A stretch of 64,000 nt of DNA, taken from Mucilaginibacter sp. SMC90. GTDB lineage: Bacteria; Bacteroidota; Bacteroidia; Sphingobacteriales; Sphingobacteriaceae. The position numbers and the translations under genes are program-made. Each line of letters starts with the position of its first letter. The first letter of the stretch is position 1. The stretch is taken from the NCBI RefSeq assembly GCF_022811725.1, contig NZ_CP094527.1:4402001-4466000 (forward strand), in the 5' to 3' direction. The notes beneath the pieces are model-generated. The model was not told where the DNA came from and searched no databases. It saw nothing but the letters and a program-made list of their open reading frames with translations. Positions 60,733 through 64,000 of the stretch are shown piece after piece.

Positions 60733-63700
60733 TTAAACTGCTTCTGTTTCCAATAACTCAGTATGTTTAGCTTCAACCGTTTTTTTGCCGAACAGCTTTG
60801 CTTTAAGGTTATAGCGGATCAGGTATAAACATGGTACAAGGATCAGGGTAATAATGGTAGCGAACCCTAAACCGAAGATCATTGTCCAGGCCAAAGGACC
60901 CCAGAAGGCTACGTTATCACCACCAAAGTGAATATGCGGTTCAAAATGGGTAAACAAGCCTACGAAATCGATATTGAAACCAACGGCCAGTGGTATCAGC
61001 CCCAAAATAGCTGCTGTAGCAGTAAGCAATACAGGTGTCATACGGGTATGGCCGGCTTCAACTACCGCATCATGAATGCTCACGCCTTGTTCAAGCAGCA
61101 TATCGGTAAACTCAACCAATAAAATTCCGTTACGAACAACAACACCGGCAAGCGCAATGATACCAATACCAGTCATTACTATAGACATGGTCATACCGAA
61201 TATGGTAACGCCCAGCAGCACACCAATGATACTAAAGAGGATCTCGCTGATAATAATAAGCGTTTTGCCAATTGAGTTAAACTGGATCATCAAAATAATG
61301 AGAATAAGCCCGAATGACACACCAAGCGCAGAAAGCAGGAAGGTCATCGCTTCCATTTGGTCTTCCTGGCCACCGCCCTGCCTTATGATCACATTATCTG
61401 GTTTTTTAAAGTTGTTTATCGCTTTCAGTATATTAGCATTAACCTCATTGGGGTTATTGGGTTTAATAACGTTTGAGCCCAGTGTTAATACTCTCCGCTG
61501 TTGTTTACGCTTAATGTTGCTGTAAGTATTGGTATAGCGAACATCGGTAAAGGCCGAAATTGGCACCTGGCGTATAGCGCCACCAGTGGCAAGGTCACGA
61601 TAAGTGATCTTCATGTTTTTGAGCTCATCAATATTACTGCGCTGATTTTCCTGTGCCCTCACCATGATCTTGTAGTCATCCTCACGGGTATTCCGGAAAT
61701 CTGCAGCTTTCCAGCCAAATATTGCGGTGAACAGGTTTTGTGTTACCTGCCCCGACGAAATACCTTCGCGGTTGGCTCGTTCACGGTCAATATCGAAAAC
61801 GATCTCAGGCTTATCACTTTGAACGTCGGCAATAAGGTTTTCGATACCTGCAATATTTTGCTTAGCAAGGTAACTCTTAAGCCGGTTACCCGTGGCTACA
61901 AGCGTATCAATATTATCACCGGCAATTTCAATACTAATATCCTTTTGTACCGGCGGACCGCTATTTTCCTGCGCCACAGCTATTTTTGCACCAGGAATTC
62001 CCTGTACTGCAGCGCGGATATTAGCCAATACCTTTTTGGTATCCTTACCATTACGTTTGCCAAATTCAACAAACGCCACAGTAACTTTACCTTTATTTTC
62101 ATAGTCGCCCTGGTCTTCATCAGTCGGGTCGGTTACACCTTTGGTTACGTTTGAGATTACCGACGATACGATATCTTTATCCGGTTCAACAACCTGGGCA
62201 ACACGTTTTTCTATCTGCCGGGTAACTTCATTAGTATACCCCTGATCGGTACCTATTGGCAGGGTAATATATACATAAGCAAAGTTAGGGTCGCCGGATG
62301 GGAAAAACTCCGGCGTTTTGCCGCGTACAGCCATAAAGAAGATAGCAAAAACGAACAAGCCAACGGTTCCCAGTAAAACTACAACCGGACGGTGTACCGC
62401 GCGCTCAAGCCATTTTGCATACCAGTTTTGAAATTTAGGCCATGCATTTTTCTGAAACCTGTCAATAACCCGCAACAGGAAGAAGTGATTGATCAGGTAT
62501 AACACCATGATAAGCACAACCAGGTTACCCACACCAACGTTCATCAGGTAACCGATAACTGCAGCTATCGCCAAAAATATCATAGCCCTTTTTGTTGGCC
62601 TGTCAAACTTAGGGTTATCATGCTCACCGTCATGGTGAGGCCTCATAAAATCAACAGCAAATACCGGGTTAAAGATATAGGCCACCACCAATGATGCCAG
62701 TAAGGTAATGATCAGCGTTATAGGCAGGAAGAACATGAAATGGCCTATCAAACTATTCCAGAATGCCAAAGGTATAAAGGGGGCCAAAGTGGTCATCGTA
62801 CCTGAAAACACAGGTAAAAACACTTCGCCGGCAGCCATTTTTGCTGCTTCCTTGATCGGAACCTTGCCGTTTGCAAAAATACGGTGGGTATTTTCAATAA
62901 CCACAATTGCATCATCTACCACAATACCCAGTGCCAGCAGGAACGAGAACAATACGATCATATTTAAGGTGAAGCCGATTGCAGGCATCACCAAAAAGGC
63001 TATAAAACATGATAACGGTACCGACAAGGCCACGAAAATAGCGTTGGTTGTACCCATGAAAAACATCAGAATTACGGTAACCAATAAGAAACCGATAACG
63101 ATGGTATTGATGAGGTCATTAAGCGTAGTGCGCGTTTTGTCTGATTGATCGCCGGTTACAACAATATCCAGGCCTTTAGGGAAAACTGTTTTCTGTTTCA
63201 GTTTGATCAACTCGTTGATCTTATCCGATGCCTCGATAAGATTCTCCCCTGCCCTTTTACTTACGTTAAGCGTAATTACATTTTTGAAGTTTGGATTATC
63301 ATTGGTTTTTAACCTCGCGTAACTTTCCTGCTCCAGGAACGAATCTTTTACTTCGGCAATGTCCCTTAAATAAACAGCCTGGCCTTTAGGGTTACGGATA
63401 GCCATAGCAGCTACCTCGTCGGCATTTTTAAAGTCCTGCTTAATGTCTATTGCCCTGCGAACACCATCGGTTTTTACAGTACCTGCAGAAGAAAGAATGT
63501 TCTCATTACCAATGGCATTGGTGATATCAGTAAAACTGATCTGAGCAGCTGTCATCTTATTCAGGTCAACATTCACCTGGATCTCAGGAGTTAAGGCACC
63601 TACTTCATCTACCTTTGAAATTTCACGATATCCCTCAATTTCATCCTTCAAAATATCAGCGTATTCCTTCAGTTTTTTAAGGTCATAATTACCAGAAATA

Positions 63701-64000
63701 TTGATATATAAAATAGGTAAATCGGCAACGTTAATATCTGATATAACAGGCTCTTTAAGGTTGTTATCATTTTGAGGCAAATCCTGTTTAGCTTTATCAA
63801 CAGCATCCTTTACGTCAATTTTGGCATCCTTGATCTTCACATCAGCCTGAAATTCGGCAGTGATGATGGATACGTTTTGTACCGAATTTGAAGTAACCTT
63901 TTTAAGCCCCTTTAAGGATTTAAGCTGCTTTTCTATCTGACGCGTTACCAGGTTCTCAATATTTTGAGGCGACTGCCCGGCATAGGTTGTAGTTATAAAA
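60733..64000 (-). CDS. RND-family (AcrB/HAE1-type) efflux pump, 5' end outside window
   Basis: The frame stays open to base 63999, so the protein continues upstream; an internal GTG lies at 63840. At least 1088 residues are visible. The N-terminal porter region has YAGQSPQNIENLVTRQIEKQL. Membrane helix 4 carries the proton-relay Asp pair in LGIVVDDAIVVIENTHRIF, and the second half has MTGIGIIALAGVVVRNGILL and TRMTPVLLTATAAILGLIPL. It exports drugs, detergents or toxic compounds using the proton gradient, together with a periplasmic adaptor and TolC-like channel probably encoded upstream (outside). The IS sits 14 bp after its stop. Substrate cannot be predicted. Confidence 0.93.
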   Translation of the reverse strand, partial: FITTTYAGQSPQNIENLVTRQIEKQLKSLKGLKKVTSNSVQNVSIITAEFQADVKIKDAKIDVKDAVDKAKQDLPQNDNNLKEPVISDINVADLPILYINISGNYDLKKLKEYADILKDEIEGYREISKVDEVGALTPEIQVNVDLNKMTAAQISFTDITNAIGNENILSSAGTVKTDGVRRAIDIKQDFKNADEVAAMAIRNPKGQAVYLRDIAEVKDSFLEQESYARLKTNDNPNFKNVITLNVSKRAGENLIEASDKINELIKLKQKTVFPKGLDIVVTGDQSDKTRTTLNDLINTIVIGFLLVTVILMFFMGTTNAIFVALSVPLSCFIAFLVMPAIGFTLNMIVLFSFLLALGIVVDDAIVVIENTHRIFANGKVPIKEAAKMAAGEVFLPVFSGTMTTLAPFIPLAFWNSLIGHFMFFLPITLIITLLASLVVAYIFNPVFAVDFMRPHHDGEHDNPKFDRPTKRAMIFLAIAAVIGYLMNVGVGNLVVLIMVLYLINHFFLLRVIDRFQKNAWPKFQNWYAKWLERAVHRPVVVLLGTVGLFVFAIFFMAVRGKTPEFFPSGDPNFAYVYITLPIGTDQGYTNEVTRQIEKRVAQVVEPDKDIVSSVISNVTKGVTDPTDEDQGDYENKGKVTVAFVEFGKRNGKDTKKVLANIRAAVQGIPGAKIAVAQENSGPPVQKDISIEIAGDNIDTLVATGNRLKSYLAKQNIAGIENLIADVQSDKPEIVFDIDRERANREGISSGQVTQNLFTAIFGWKAADFRNTREDDYKIMVRAQENQRSNIDELKNMKITYRDLATGGAIRQVPISAFTDVRYTNTYSNIKRKQQRRVLTLGSNVIKPNNPNEVNANILKAINNFKKPDNVIIRQGGGQEDQMEAMTFLLSALGVSFGLILIILMIQFNSIGKTLIIISEILFSIIGVLLGVTIFGMTMSIVMTGIGIIALAGVVVRNGILLVEFTDMLLEQGVSIHDAVVEAGHTRMTPVLLTATAAILGLIPLAVGFNIDFVGLFTHFEPHIHFGGDNVAFWGPLAWTMIFGLGFATIITLILVPCLYLIRYNLKAKLFGKKTVEAKHTELLETEAV

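Overview
The window looks like a chromosomal segment of a member of the Bacteroidota, most likely Sphingobacteriaceae (Mucilaginibacter/Pedobacter-like). The evidence is a SusC/SusD pair with an ECF sigma/FecR pair, a type IX secretion C-terminal domain, a triple-tyrosine propeller regulator, several ThuA-fold secreted proteins, -7 boxes of the TAnnTTTG type, and very few Shine-Dalgarno sequences. The genus is inference; no rRNA or marker gene is present.

Layout. 1-5.9 kb: the end of a sensor histidine kinase, then housekeeping and hypothetical genes (FMN reductase, YceH, MBL hydrolase, MtfA-like peptidase, DUF92 protein, methyltransferase). 5.9-11.3 kb: a palindromic intergenic element, pirin, a YeiH-type transporter, a TPR protein, an AraC regulator and a frameshifted SDR gene. 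11.4-14.9 kb: a secreted NHL/MBG-type protein with its lipoprotein partner. 15-36.5 kb: a carbohydrate locus. It holds a lone ThuA gene, a membrane propeller/LuxR-type regulator, a minus-strand GH9-thioredoxin-ThuA operon, a plus-strand operon for a complete mannose-class PTS (EIIA, EIIB, EIIC-EIID fusion, EI, HPr) plus an aminosugar-phosphate deaminase, and a minus-strand operon with a two-helix GH55-like/propeller protein, a NagX-like acyltransferase and a GH18 enzyme. 36.5-42.3 kb: a MocR regulator divergent from a DoxX gene, a frameshifted lipoprotein gene and two secreted esterases. 42.3-50.4 kb: a universal stress protein and a sigma/FecR/SusC/SusD locus. 50.4-59.3 kb: an OmpA-like protein, OsmC and DinB-fold proteins, a fused SpmA-SpmB protein, a TetR regulator, a MscS channel and DUF4126. 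59.4-60.7 kb: an intact IS3-family insertion sequence. 60.7-64 kb: an RND efflux pump running off the window edge.

The most notable signal is a tandem motif, CACTAC-N5-CACTAC, repeated on an 11-bp period in the promoter regions of five transcription units of the carbohydrate locus (one copy has a single mismatch). At the GH9 and GH55-like operons it lies exactly 32 bp upstream of an identical TAGATTTG -7 box; at the PTS operon the same spacing points to a weaker box. I read this as the operator of an undescribed regulon linking extracellular (amino)polysaccharide breakdown to PTS uptake and deamination. The propeller/LuxR-type protein at 16.2 kb, whose own promoter carries a copy, is the best candidate regulator. 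The probable nutrient is glucosamine or a chitosan/chitin-derived sugar: GH18, a GH9 with features I associate with exo-glucosaminidases, a NagX-like acyltransferase, a PTS and a deaminase. This is inference from family membership and gene order.
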